Source: Anaerolineae bacterium
Lineage (GTDB): Bacteria; Chloroflexota; Anaerolineae; Promineifilales; Promineifilaceae
Assembly: GCA_020848035.1 (NCBI GenBank)
Contig: JADLAX010000098.1
Location: 1 to 36,788, forward strand
DNA: 36,788 nucleotides
Direction of reading: 5' to 3'
Shown here: positions 16,118-24,555 of the stretch, in pieces
Numbering within the stretch: position 1 is the first letter of the stretch
Layout: each line of letters begins with the position of its first letter
Program-made: the position numbers and the translations under genes
The notes under the pieces: model-generated
What the model was told of the DNA's origin: nothing
Database searches by the model: none
What the model saw: only the letters and a program-made list of their open reading frames with translations

Positions 16118-16135
16118 TTTTTGACCTGCGTACGG

Positions 16136-17191
16136 TTACGGTTTGGCAAAAATCATGCGGCCAGCCGAGGTTTGCAGCACCTTGGTGACGGTGACGTTGA
16201 GGGTGCGGTTGATGAGTTGACGGCCGTCTTCTACCACCACCATCGTGCCATCCTGCAAAAAGCCGACGCCCTGGTCTGCCTCGCGCCCTTCCTGAATGAT
16301 TTTCACCTTTAACTCTTCCCCTGGCAGCGAGGTAATCTTCACCGCGTTGGCCAGATCGTTAATGTTCAGCACAGCCACGCCTTGCAGCTCCGCCACGCGG
16401 TTCAGGTTGTAATCGTTGGTCATGATGGGGCAGTGCAGATGGCGCGCCAGGGCGACCAGCTTGCTGTCGGCGTCGCGCACTTCGCTCACGTCCATGTCGG
16501 TAATCTGGGTGGGGATGGGGGCTTCATTTTGCAGTTGGGTCAGCACCTCCAGCCCCAAACGGCCGCGCCCACGCCGCAGCGGATCGGCACTATCGGCAAT
16601 GTGTTGCAGTTCAGACAGGATGAAGTTGGGGATAAGCAGCGTGGCGCGAACGAACCCAGTTTTGCTAATGTCGGCGATACGGCCGTCGATAATCACACTT
16701 GTGTCCAACAAAATGAACTGCTCACCGCTGTTACCGCTGCCATTCGCCTCGCCCGTTCCCGCCGCCAGCGGCATGCGCAGGCTGCTGAAAAAGGTATGCA
16801 AATCATTTTGCCGCGAAACCAGGATGACCACGCTGAGATAACAAAGAACGGCTGCCGCTACCAGCGGCAAAATTTGACGGAACGGCGACCCCAGCAGCGC
16901 CAGCGGCAGGGAAAGCAAAGCCGCGGCCACCAACCCAATAAACAGGCCCAGCACAATCGCGACCAGGCGCTCCGCGGGCATTTGCGCCAGCCGCTGGCTA
17001 ATGCGGCGCAGCGGCCAAATGGTGATATACGGCGTTAGAATCAGCCCCACCAAAAAGCCCAGCAGGACAAATACAATCACGTAGCCTTCCGGGCTGACTT
17101 GTAAAAGATTAGCCAACCACCGGCCAAAAAAACCGCCACCCACACTGGCCGCCACTGCCCCCACGATACGAAAAATAAATTCAGTGCTCAT
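16136..17191 (-). CDS. PIN/TRAM domain membrane protein (YacL family)
   Basis: 351 residues. The N-terminus has about four membrane segments (1-130), then a PIN nuclease-like domain beginning FILLDTSVIIDGRIADI (about 160), with acidic residues in LLDTS, NFILSELQ, DADSKLVALA and MTNDYNLNR. A C-terminal TRAM RNA-binding domain (SLPGEELKVKIIQEG, DDGTMVVVE-like loop) follows. This is the architecture of B. subtilis YacL, thought to be an RNA-binding or RNA-cleaving membrane protein. All four PIN acidic positions appear present, so catalysis is possible. It heads the gltX-cysS-rlmB operon, as in Firmicutes. The upstream 750 bases are gene-poor and presumably contain the operon promoter. Confidence 0.92.
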   Translation of the reverse strand: MSTEFIFRIVGAVAASVGGGFFGRWLANLLQVSPEGYVIVFVLLGFLVGLILTPYITIWPLRRISQRLAQMPAERLVAIVLGLFIGLVAAALLSLPLALLGSPFRQILPLVAAAVLCYLSVVILVSRQNDLHTFFSSLRMPLAAGTGEANGSGNSGEQFILLDTSVIIDGRIADISKTGFVRATLLIPNFILSELQHIADSADPLRRGRGRLGLEVLTQLQNEAPIPTQITDMDVSEVRDADSKLVALARHLHCPIMTNDYNLNRVAELQGVAVLNINDLANAVKITSLPGEELKVKIIQEGREADQGVGFLQDGTMVVVEDGRQLINRTLNVTVTKVLQTSAGRMIFAKP

Positions 17192-17940
17192 AAAACAAAC
17201 CTTTCACTGCTTCTTCCTAAGAACAAAAAAGATGAACATACCTGATGGCACATTCACCTTACTTTGTTTGTATGATGCTTTCCGGCTTATGGTCTTAATC
17301 GTAAAAAGCCGCTCTCAAGGACATAACCGAAAACCGGGCATATTGCGGCTTGGAACAACAAAAAAAGCGGCAAAACAGTGTAAAAGCAATTAGCAGCTAC
17401 ACCATAACCATCCCTGGTTGCTGCGGTACGAAAAATCAAGCGCCATCACCTGGCTCACTCTTGGCATGGTTGTGGTTGAGGATGAAGGGTGAGCAATACC
17501 AAAACTGCTGTTGCATGTTGATGGGCGCAGTGGAGAAACGGAACAACTTTCTGCACAAATTTTCGAAAATAATTGCTATGCGCCACGGTGCTTGATGACG
17601 ATAAATGTTTTGCTGTTTCAAGCTTCGGTTGGGCAAGAGCGGCAAGGAATTGAAAAATAATCAAATTGGCCGCTGTCACCTGCATCTACAAATCAATAAT
17701 AAGGGAATGAAACCAATAAATTCTGTAACAAGGGTGTGGCCAGCATTTGCCGCCTATTTTGCAATCTGTGGCAACTTGCCACACCTGAAATGTTACAAAT
17801 TTTCTTAAAGGATAGTATCACAGCCAAAATGATGCGGCAATAACGTTACGGCCGTAATGTCGCCTCATCTAACTGGCTGTTAAGCAATGGGGACGGCCGT
17901 TTGGTTACGCTACCAACCCGCGCTCACTTTGCACCACTGT
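17192..17940. other. Gene-poor AT-richer intergenic region
   Basis: About 750 bases with lower G+C than the rest. Open frames here are short, lack ribosome binding sites and show no family signature. One plus-strand frame (about 17394-17660) reads protein-like (HVDGRSGETEQLSAQIFENN) but is broken by a TGA at 17490-17492, so it could be a gene remnant. Two ACGGCCGT palindromes lie at about 17848 and 17893. I see no tRNA and no clear promoter. Confidence 0.5.
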
Positions 17941-18729
17941 TTAGCGGCGTGGGCCGCCCGACGGCCGTCCCGGTGCCTGTATGCTGCGGCGACGTGGCGG
18001 CGTTGTGGGCTGGGCCGGACGCGGCGGGTGTGTCTCATGGCCGTTTTCCTCTTGCGGTTTGGCGCGGATGGGGGCAGGTGTGGGCCGAAACGGCCGTCCT
18101 CCTGGTGGGGTGCGCTGGGCTGGTGGGGTGGTTGGGGTGGACAACGGCCGTTGCCCACCAGCTTCAAGACGTTTGCCCGGCCGCTGCCGCAGAGCCCCGG
18201 CAAACATGTACTCACCCGCCACAGAGATGGCCCCAATAAACAAAATGCGCGTCAACCAGACCAACGTCGCCACAAAAAACGGCACCCAGCGCAGCAGCTG
18301 CTCACGGCTCAGCACCTCATTGCCAAAATCGTGGGTCAGCAGCGTCAGCGAAATGGCCCACCAGGTCATGATGGCGTTCATTGTCGCCCCCAGCAGCCAG
18401 GCACCCATCAGGTACCAAACCGCCTGAGGTTCGTCCCTGCCCTGCTCTGGCGTAAACAGCCGCGCCAGACCAGCAAAGTCAATCGCGCAAAAAGCCGTGG
18501 CCAGAATCGAGGCCCAGCCAATGCCCGCAAAACGCACGTCGCCCAGCAGGTTGCTGAGGGCATAGCGTGTGGTGTCAAAGTTAAACAGCTCAAAAGCCAG
18601 CAGCGCCACCACCAGAATGGCCCCCATGATGCTTTTTTGCGGTAGATTCAAACCCAGCAGCAAGTTGCCGCCGGTTGTGTTAGGGCGTGGCAGTCCACCC
18701 CCGTTTTGTGCGCCCTGTGTCTCCATCAT
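17941..18729 (-). CDS. Multi-span membrane protein with Pro-rich tail
   Basis: 262 residues from the ATG at 18727-18729, or the next codon, which is also ATG. AGGAG lies just upstream. Four to five hydrophobic segments are visible (SIMGAILVVALLAFELF, WASILATAFCAIDFAGLARL, WYLMGAWLLGATMNAIMTWW, WVPFFVATLVWLTRILFIGA). The last 75 residues are a low-complexity Pro/Arg/Thr tail (STPTTPPAQRTPPGGRPF) that likely lies in the cytoplasm. No family is recognised and no catalytic residues stand out. It is isolated between two gene-poor regions. Confidence 0.75.
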   Translation of the reverse strand: MMETQGAQNGGGLPRPNTTGGNLLLGLNLPQKSIMGAILVVALLAFELFNFDTTRYALSNLLGDVRFAGIGWASILATAFCAIDFAGLARLFTPEQGRDEPQAVWYLMGAWLLGATMNAIMTWWAISLTLLTHDFGNEVLSREQLLRWVPFFVATLVWLTRILFIGAISVAGEYMFAGALRQRPGKRLEAGGQRPLSTPTTPPAQRTPPGGRPFRPTPAPIRAKPQEENGHETHPPRPAQPTTPPRRRSIQAPGRPSGGPRR

Positions 18730-19238
18730 CTGTCTCCTGCATCTCTACTCCTGATCTAGGTGATGCCTTTGCCCAAATTCTTAGAACGAATGATGTAATT
18801 GGCAGAAAGGTTTTCAAAAAAGATTGACGCCAAACCTGCCAATTACTTGAGTAAACCGCACAAAAAATGCCCTTTTTTCTTCCAAAAACGTTGTGCGGTT
18901 TACAGAACTTCCAAACACGCCACTGCTATAAAACAAAAACTCGAACCCAAGGTTCGCTTGCTCTCGCCTTCGTATTCCCTTTCAACAACTTTTGTGATGC
19001 CCCCAGTTTCGTGTGAGAAAAGAGGAGGTGGCGTCAGCAAGGGTCGCACCTGCCGACGCCACTTTTTTGGGGGGAAGAGGGTATGTGGTGTTGAGAAGAG
19101 GGAAGAGGGTTCCGTATGTCTGAAAAGAATATTAGCACGTATGTTCTAAAAAGTCAAACAAAATTTAGACTAAAATTGTTCGGATTTCATGGTTGGCGGG
19201 GGTAGAATTAATGGTCAATGATCAACAGTTAATGGTGA
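18730..19238. other. Intergenic region with two inverted repeats and a terminator
   Basis: The region contains GTAATTGGCAG (18795-18805) pairing with CTGCCAATTAC (18836-18846), then GTAAACCGCACAA (18851-18863) pairing with TTGTGCGGTTTAC (18891-18903), and a terminator at 19028-19068. The open frame through this stretch (about 116 codons from 18799) crosses all of these and is not convincing as a gene. From about 19210 there is a half-arm of iterated AATGGTCAATG-like words. Confidence 0.6.
19028..19068 (+). terminator. Rho-independent terminator with no annotated gene upstream
   Basis: GTGGCGTC (19028-19035) pairs with GACGCCAC (19055-19062) and is followed by six T (19063-19068) on the plus strand. 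The loop contains a small inner stem (GGTCGCACC). There is no plus-strand gene for over 1 kb upstream, which suggests an unannotated plus-strand transcript. Confidence 0.7.
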
Positions 19239-19250
19239 ATGGTTAAAGGC

Positions 19251-20675
19251 ATGAGCAAGGCAGATTCGTGGACGCGGAAGATGGAGTTGGGGCTGTACCG
19301 GGTGGCCGGGGCATCGGCCCGATTGGGCTACCCGCTGCGTTGGGAGAAACTGGAGATTGATGAAAATCGCTCGGTGTGGGCGTCGTACACGCCAGAATAT
19401 CGGCCAAATCCGCCCTTAATCGGTGCGGAAACGGCCGATCTCTGCATCATCGGCGGTGGCTATACCGGCATCTCTACCGCCTACCACTTTAGCCAGCGCT
19501 ATCCGGACAAGCGGGTGGTGCTGCTGGAAGCCAAATCGCTGGCCAACGGCGCGAGCGGCCGTAACGGCGGCATGATGCTCAACTGGGTCTACGGCGTTGG
19601 CCCGATGAGCGACGAGATGACCGCCCGCGTTTACCACGCCACCCACCAAACCATCGACAGCATCGAGCAAATTATCGAAACGCACAATCTGGACGTCAGC
19701 TACCGGCGCGATGGCTGCTTTGAAGTGTTTACCGACGAGCAGCGCGCCGTCGAGGCCCAGGCTGAAGTAGCTCACCTGAACAGCATCGGGGTGCCCGTGC
19801 AGTTCTGGGAGGCAGCCCAGGTGCGCCAGAAAATCAACCTGAACGGCATTTACGGCGGGCTGTTTGATCCCAGCGAAGGGCAGCTGAACGGGGTGCAGTT
19901 TGTTCGCGGGCTGCGCCCGGTGCTGGAGGCGCGGGGGGTGAAGATTTATGAGGGAACGGCCGTTACCAAAATCAGCGAAGGCCCGACCATTGAAGTGACC
20001 ACGGCCCACGGCTCTGTGAAGGCCAAAGCAATTGTGCTGGCGACCAACGGCTACACCGGCAAGCTGGGCTACTTTCGCAAGGCGTATTTTCCGCTGCACT
20101 CCCACGTCTTTGCCACCGATCCACTCAGCGACGAAGCCGCCCGCCAGCTTGGCTGGCACGGCACTGCGGGTTTCTCCGACGACCTCAACCGCATCTCCTA
20201 CGCCACTCGCACCCGCGAGGGGCATATCGTCTTTGGCGGCGGCAGCAACAGCTCCTACGCTTACCTGTGGAACAACCGCACCGCCTTCCCCGGCACCCCA
20301 GACAGTGCCGATCCCGCCTTCAACGAAATGCAGCAGACGATGGGGCAGTATCTGACGGGCAGCGATGGCCTGCGCCGCGCCTTTCGTTGGACGGGCACGC
20401 TGGCGATTACCCTGCGGCGCAACTGCTTCATGGGCGTACGCGGCGAACACAACAACGTCTACTACGCGCTGGGTTACAGCGGCCACGGCGTGACGGCGGC
20501 CAACATGGCAGGCAAAGTGCTCACGGACATTTACAGCGGCAGCGATGGACCGTGGCGCGGCATGCCCTTCATCGGCGAAGATTACGCGCCGGTGCCGCTG
20601 GACCCGTTCCGCTGGCTGGGCTACCAGATGATGACCCGGCTGACCGGACGTTCCCCGCGTGAGCCGCATCGGTAA
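19251..20675 (+). CDS. FAD-dependent oxidoreductase, DAO family
   Basis: 474 residues from the ATG at 19251. An in-frame ATG at 19239 is also possible but lies in a repeat-like stretch. The Rossmann motif CIIGGGYTGISTAYHFSQR starts about residue 65, followed by VVLLEAKSLANGASGRNGG, typical of the DAO family near glycine/sarcosine oxidases and gamma-glutamylputrescine oxidase (PuuB). The N-terminal extension with SVWASYTPEYRPNPPLIG also recalls PuuB-like enzymes. The C-terminal block YYALGYSGHGVTAANMAG closes the FAD site. It should oxidise an amine or amino acid with release of a reduced flavin. The substrate is not deducible. No partner genes lie nearby. Confidence 0.9.
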   Translation: MSKADSWTRKMELGLYRVAGASARLGYPLRWEKLEIDENRSVWASYTPEYRPNPPLIGAETADLCIIGGGYTGISTAYHFSQRYPDKRVVLLEAKSLANGASGRNGGMMLNWVYGVGPMSDEMTARVYHATHQTIDSIEQIIETHNLDVSYRRDGCFEVFTDEQRAVEAQAEVAHLNSIGVPVQFWEAAQVRQKINLNGIYGGLFDPSEGQLNGVQFVRGLRPVLEARGVKIYEGTAVTKISEGPTIEVTTAHGSVKAKAIVLATNGYTGKLGYFRKAYFPLHSHVFATDPLSDEAARQLGWHGTAGFSDDLNRISYATRTREGHIVFGGGSNSSYAYLWNNRTAFPGTPDSADPAFNEMQQTMGQYLTGSDGLRRAFRWTGTLAITLRRNCFMGVRGEHNNVYYALGYSGHGVTAANMAGKVLTDIYSGSDGPWRGMPFIGEDYAPVPLDPFRWLGYQMMTRLTGRSPREPHR

Positions 20676-20767
20676 TTGAGTAGCGAATCGTTTCATGGAA
20701 GCTTAGAATTTGCTTGTGAAGCTGTTTGTGAGTTGCCGCATTCTCCCTTTCCCCTGAAAATAGACCC

Positions 20768-22144
20768 ATGCAAAGACGCTATCAAATGATCTGGATGCTG
20801 CTTGGCTTGCTGGGGCTGGCCGGTTGTGGCTTGCTGGAAATGCCAGAACTTCCCCCTGTGCCCACGCCGGTGGCTACGGCCGTTCCCTGGAACGGTGCCC
20901 AGCTGCCCCCTGGCGAAGTGGTGCTGGACCCGGTTAGTGACATCGTGCCCGTGGTGGATCCGCAAATTGCCGGTCTGATCGCCACCGTCTCCCAGCAGCA
21001 GCTCATGGGCTACGTCCAGACGATGCAGAGCTTTGGCAACCGCAATGTCTTTAGCGTGACGGACGATCCGGCATTTGGTATTGGCGCAACGCGGCAGTGG
21101 CTGGTGGATGAATTTACGCGGGTGGGCAACGGCCGTTTGCAAGTCGCCATCCAGGAATTCCCCCTGTTCTACAACGGGCTGGCCACCAACCCCTACAACG
21201 TCGTGGCTACCCTGCCTGGCCAGGTTGGCAACAATGACCTCATCGTCATCATGGCCCACTACGACAACCGCGCCCCGGAACCCACCGACGGCGAAACCTA
21301 CGCGCCGGGAGCCAACGACAATGGCTCCGGCATTGCCCTGCTGCTGGAGTCGGCCCGGCTGCTGAGCGCCTACGAGTGGAACCAGACCATCGTCTTCCTG
21401 GCCGCCGCTGCCGAGGAGCAGGGCACGTTTGGCTCGCGCCACTTTGTGCAGACCGCTTTCCTGGATGGCAAAAACATCCTCGCCGCTATCAACTACGACG
21501 CCGTGGGGGGCCGTCCCGGCATTCCGCAATATGCCCGCCTCTTTGCGCCGAATTTGCGCGAATCGCCCTCTGGGGAGCTGGCTCGCTACTACGAATACAT
21601 TGCCGGGCTGTATGTGCCCGCCTTTCCCTTGCAGGTGGTGGATGCGCTGGATCGCGAAGGGCGCTGGGGCGATCACCGCGAGTTTGTCAATGCCGGTATG
21701 CCGGGCATCCGCGTCATCGAGTCGGTGGAAGACCCGGACATGGTGAACTCCCGCACGGACACCTGGGACCGGATCGATTACAACTACTTACAGCAGATGG
21801 TGCAGATGAACATCGCCGTGGTGGCCAATCTGGCGGGCGCGCCGCCCACGCCGCAGACGCCCATCATCCAGGCGCTGGATTCGCCGGGTGATTTTTGGCT
21901 GCGCTGGCCCACCGATCCAAATGCGGCGGGGTATGCTATTTCGTTTCGGCCGTTGGCGGAGGGCAGCTTTACCACGTTCCGCTTTGTGCGGGCCAACCAG
22001 GCGGGCAACGTGGCCCTCACCGGCCTGAACCCCACGCTGACGTATGCGGTGAGCATGACGGCGCTGGACGAACACGGCCGTTTAGGTGACTTTACCCCCG
22101 AAGTGATCATGCCACCCACGCAATCGGCCGCCCAGGCACCGTAA
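20768..22144 (+). CDS. M28 family metallopeptidase lipoprotein with C-terminal fibronectin-like domain
   Basis: 458 residues. A lipoprotein signal peptide ends in LAGC (Cys20), followed by a Pro/Thr linker. The M28 aminopeptidase core has zinc and catalytic motifs AHYDNR, APGANDNGSGIALLLE, AAAEEQGTFGS (Glu pair), the aspartate in INYDAVGG, and a late His in the WDRIDYNYLQQ region or nearby. Residues about 370-450 (SPGDFWLRWPTDPNAAGYAI, then LTGLNPTLTYAVSMTAL) form a fibronectin type III-like domain. It likely trims peptides at the outer face of the cell envelope. No strong ribosome binding site is visible in front of the ATG. Confidence 0.9.
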   Translation: MQRRYQMIWMLLGLLGLAGCGLLEMPELPPVPTPVATAVPWNGAQLPPGEVVLDPVSDIVPVVDPQIAGLIATVSQQQLMGYVQTMQSFGNRNVFSVTDDPAFGIGATRQWLVDEFTRVGNGRLQVAIQEFPLFYNGLATNPYNVVATLPGQVGNNDLIVIMAHYDNRAPEPTDGETYAPGANDNGSGIALLLESARLLSAYEWNQTIVFLAAAAEEQGTFGSRHFVQTAFLDGKNILAAINYDAVGGRPGIPQYARLFAPNLRESPSGELARYYEYIAGLYVPAFPLQVVDALDREGRWGDHREFVNAGMPGIRVIESVEDPDMVNSRTDTWDRIDYNYLQQMVQMNIAVVANLAGAPPTPQTPIIQALDSPGDFWLRWPTDPNAAGYAISFRPLAEGSFTTFRFVRANQAGNVALTGLNPTLTYAVSMTALDEHGRLGDFTPEVIMPPTQSAAQAP

Positions 22145-22447
22145 GCGCGTTAAAAATAACGCGTAATAAAAAGTGTAATGTTGGCTCGCTAAACTTTTGG
22201 CGTGCATCTAGATTAACCGCCGTAAGGGTTTTGTCGCCATCTATAGGACCTTATCTCTAAAACTGGTCGAAATTGGCGTGAGATAGACATTAATTCCTAC
22301 AATATTGGGCTTGATATTTTGCTAAAAAACCATTATCGTATGCACGAATGTTGGTCATTTACTGACACTAATGGTTTTAAACTGGTAAATTTTAAAATTT
22401 TAGAAGGGCAACCCGATTCAAGTCAGTAAGAAAAGCGAGGCAAAATC
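22145..22447. other. Intergenic region upstream of a microprotein
   Basis: About 300 AT-rich bases. A weak plus-strand promoter candidate is TTGATA (22311-22316) and TATCGT (22334-22339) with a 17-base spacer, about 110 bases before the small gene at 22448. Nothing else is supported. Confidence 0.35.
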
Positions 22448-22594
22448 ATGTTGGTACTGTTGGCATCTGTTTTATTCTACGTTCTCATTATGGCCCTGGT
22501 GCAAAAGCGCCGTCGTCAGCTTCAGCTGCAAGTGGCAACCATTGCCAAACAACGCCAACAACGACTTCGCCAACAACAGTACGATCGCTTTTAG
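22448..22594 (+). CDS. 48-residue membrane microprotein
   Basis: ATG at 22448 with GAGG eight bases upstream. The product starts MLVLLASVLFYVLIMALVQK, a single membrane helix, followed by a strongly basic, Gln-rich tail (KRRRQLQLQ, AKQRQQRLRQQQYDRF). The gene is followed 40 bases later by a strong terminator, which supports it being an expressed unit. I recognise no family. Small one-helix proteins with a basic cytoplasmic tail often bind larger membrane complexes, but that is only an analogy. Confidence 0.65.
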   Translation: MLVLLASVLFYVLIMALVQKRRRQLQLQVATIAKQRQQRLRQQQYDRF

Positions 22595-22636
22595 TTTATA
22601 GACCCATTCGTTTATAAAAATTACGCTTAAAAATAA

Positions 22637-22671
22637 ACAGGCAGGCTACCAAAAGTAGCCTGCCTGTTTTT
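22637..22671 (+). terminator. Strong bidirectional Rho-independent terminator
   Basis: ACAGGCAGGCTAC (22637-22649) pairs perfectly with GTAGCCTGCCTGT (22655-22667) around CAAAA, flanked by A-run and T-run. It can stop the microprotein transcript on the plus strand and the SDR transcript on the minus strand. Confidence 0.9.
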
Positions 22672-22703
22672 GTTCTTCTTTTCTAGATTCGCCCGTTTGA
22701 TCG

Positions 22704-23780
22704 CTACTTCTTTTTCTGCCGCCCCAGGTACCACAGCAAAAACAAAACGGCCGCTGCCAGCAGCGCATATCCTGCCCACTTCCGTTCTTGCTGTGCCGGA
22801 GCATTTTCCTGTTCGGTGCGGGCAATCCAGTCGAAGGTTTCTAGCAGGCCGGTTTGCAACGGCCGTGTCGTCCATCCCAGTTCCGTCCGTGCTTTGTCGG
22901 AGCGGGCCATGTAGCTGGCCCCCAGGCTGCCTACCGCTTCTTCGCTGAACAGGCTGGGCAGGGGCAGCACCGAGCCGACCGCGCCCGCGACCGGGGCAAA
23001 TTTGCGCAACGGCCGTCCTGCAATGCGCATGGTGGGTGGCTTGCGCCCAATCAGGTGCGCCCAAAAGTCTACCATCTCGTTCAGCGGGATGGCTGGACCG
23101 GCCAAAATGTAGCTCTCGCCCACCTTGCCTTTGTCCGCCGCCAGCAAGTGCCCTTGGGCAATGTCGTCCACGTGGGCATAGGTCACCGTCAGGTCAGAGC
23201 CGGGCAGGGCGGGCAGACCGCGGTAGAACATGCGCATGAGTTGGGCAATGAAGCTGGTGTCGCCAGGACCATACACGCCGCCGGGCATCACAATCACAAT
23301 CGGCGCGCCTTTTTCGATGAGCGGCAGGGCCACTTTGTAATGCGCCAGCCACTTGGTGCGGTCGTATTCAGTGAGGAAGGGGCCTTCTTTGTAGTAGGTT
23401 TCGTCGACCAGCTGACCCTGCGTGTCGCCGAAGACGGCGATGGTGCTGGTGTAGACAATTTTGGGGATGCCCAGTTCGTGGGCCAGCCGCAGCACGCGCC
23501 GCGTGCCGCCGACGTTGATCGCTTCCGCGTTCATCCAGTCGGGTGCGCCGAGTTTGTACCAGGCGGCAATGTGGAACACCACGTCGCAGCCGGCCATGGC
23601 CGGGCGCAGGGAGGCGCTGTCGGTGATGTCGCCGCTAAAAACGGTGGCACCCAGCTGGCGCAGCAGGTTGGCGCTTTCTGCGGAGCGGGCCAGGGCGTGA
23701 ACTTCATCACCCCGGGCCACCAGCTTTTGCACCACACGCTGACCAATAAACCCCGAACCACCGGTTACAAATGCTTTCAT
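22704..23780 (-). CDS. Extended SDR / NAD-dependent epimerase-dehydratase with C-terminal membrane anchor
   Basis: 358 residues from the ATG at 23778-23780, with AGAGGA upstream. NAD(P)-binding TGGSGFIGQRV is at residues 6-16, ARS and GDITD follow, and the catalytic site is the Tyr/Lys of EYDRTKWLAH with STIAVFG upstream. This pattern fits the atypical/extended SDR group that includes dihydroflavonol-reductase-like and 3-beta-HSD-like enzymes. The last 30 residues hold a membrane helix (YALLAAAVLFLLWYLG) followed by a basic tail, so the enzyme is probably membrane-tethered. It may act on an isoprenoid, sterol-like or sugar-lipid substrate. None of that is shown by the sequence. Confidence 0.88.
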   Translation of the reverse strand: MKAFVTGGSGFIGQRVVQKLVARGDEVHALARSAESANLLRQLGATVFSGDITDSASLRPAMAGCDVVFHIAAWYKLGAPDWMNAEAINVGGTRRVLRLAHELGIPKIVYTSTIAVFGDTQGQLVDETYYKEGPFLTEYDRTKWLAHYKVALPLIEKGAPIVIVMPGGVYGPGDTSFIAQLMRMFYRGLPALPGSDLTVTYAHVDDIAQGHLLAADKGKVGESYILAGPAIPLNEMVDFWAHLIGRKPPTMRIAGRPLRKFAPVAGAVGSVLPLPSLFSEEAVGSLGASYMARSDKARTELGWTTRPLQTGLLETFDWIARTEQENAPAQQERKWAGYALLAAAVLFLLWYLGRQKKK

Positions 23781-23865
23781 AAATATTTCCTCTCAGATGT
23801 CGCAGTTGATGAGGTGCATTATACCCGAGCGGGACAAAAATGGCAGTTGGGAAACGGCCGTTTCC

Positions 23866-23893
23866 TTGCATCCATTCACCACACTGCTATAAT
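23866..23893 (+). promoter_or_regulatory. Sigma70-type promoter of the tRNA gene
   Basis: TTGCAT (23866-23871) and a perfect TATAAT (23888-23893) with a 16-base spacer, ending 15 bases before the first tRNA base. Confidence 0.7.
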
Positions 23894-23908
23894 TTGCATC
23901 CTTAGCTC

Positions 23909-23982
23909 GGGCGCGTAGCTCAGTTGGTTAGAGCGTTCGGTTCACATCCGAGAGGTCACAGGTTCGAGTCCTGTCGCGCCCA
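23909..23982 (+). tRNA. tRNA-Val (anticodon CAC)
   Basis: A complete 74-base cloverleaf. The acceptor arm GGGCGCG pairs with CGCGCCC, D stem GCTC/GAGC, anticodon stem TTCGG/CCGAG (one G-T pair), loop TTCACAT with anticodon CAC at 23943-23945, and T arm ACAGG-TTCGAGT-CCTGT. Discriminator base A is at 23982, and CCA is not encoded. It reads GUG valine codons. Confidence 0.97.
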
Positions 23983-24001
23983 CACATGTGTTAATAAACG
24001 T

Positions 24002-24030
24002 AAAAAAAGACCCGTACGGGTCTTTTTTTT
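24002..24030 (+). terminator. Terminator downstream of tRNA-Val
   Basis: AGACCCGTACGGGTCT, a perfect 16-base palindrome (24008-24023), preceded by a run of A and followed by seven T. It can act on both strands. Confidence 0.85.
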
Positions 24031-24054
24031 GTCTTTTGCGGGTGAAGGTGCTTT

Positions 24055-24525
24055 ATGCAGATTGACAAGTTCATGAAGCAGCAGGTCATTTCCATTGGGG
24101 ACACGGCTACCGCACGCGATGCGGCCGTTTTGTTTGCCACGCATCACATCGGGACCCTGCCGGTGGTGAATGCGCAGCACAAGCTGATCGGCATTTTGTA
24201 CATGCGTGATCTGCTGCGGCTGGTGATGCCCGGTTTTATCGAGCTGATGGCCGATTTTGACTTTGTCCTGGGTGACTTTGGCGATTACGAAGAGCGCGAG
24301 CCATCGCCAGAAGCAGAAGCCCGACCGGTGCGTGAATTGATGGAAACGGCCGTTTCCGTCACCGCCGACAGTGGGTTATTACGCGCCTTTGCCCTCATTG
24401 TGAACCACAACCTCACCGACCTGCCCGTGGTGGACCAGGACGGCCGTTTGGTCGGTATCGCTTCCCATGTCGACATTGGCGCGGCCCTGCTGGCGCGCTG
24501 GAACGATTCAATTTTCCCCACTTAA
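24055..24525 (+). CDS. CBS-domain pair protein
   Basis: 156 residues made of two CBS motifs (about 1-60 and 90-150), a Bateman module. The first has ISIGDTATARDAAVLFATHH and GTLPVVNAQHKLIGIL. The second has VSVTADSGLLRAFALIVNHN and DLPVVDQDGRLVGIASHVDI. Such modules bind adenine nucleotides or S-adenosylmethionine and regulate partner enzymes or channels. The gene ends 30 bases before an ArsB/NhaD-like permease in the same direction, so it probably senses energy charge for that transporter. The ATG at 24055 has AAGG eight bases upstream. Confidence 0.9.
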   Translation: MQIDKFMKQQVISIGDTATARDAAVLFATHHIGTLPVVNAQHKLIGILYMRDLLRLVMPGFIELMADFDFVLGDFGDYEEREPSPEAEARPVRELMETAVSVTADSGLLRAFALIVNHNLTDLPVVDQDGRLVGIASHVDIGAALLARWNDSIFPT

Positions 24526-24555
24526 TCCATCCCACATTCCCACTTTAAACCGCCT

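Noticed and set aside
18799..19149. 116-codon plus-strand frame
   Set aside because: It crosses two inverted repeats and the terminator, has no ribosome binding site and gives a composition unlike the neighbours' proteins.
19416..20696. Long minus-strand frame (over 420 codons) opposite the DAO oxidoreductase
   Set aside because: The plus strand encodes a complete FAD enzyme with conserved motifs. The mirror product has no recognisable fold and no ribosome binding site.
20693..21676. Long minus-strand frame opposite the M28 peptidase
   Set aside because: Mirror of a well-supported plus-strand gene, low-complexity His/Gly-rich product.
22854..23918. Plus-strand frame of over 350 codons opposite the SDR gene
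   Set aside because: Mirror frame that also runs into the tRNA-Val gene; no domain.
23909..23982. tRNA-Val as an integration site
   Set aside because: I found no downstream partial duplicate of the tRNA 3' end and no integrase in the window.
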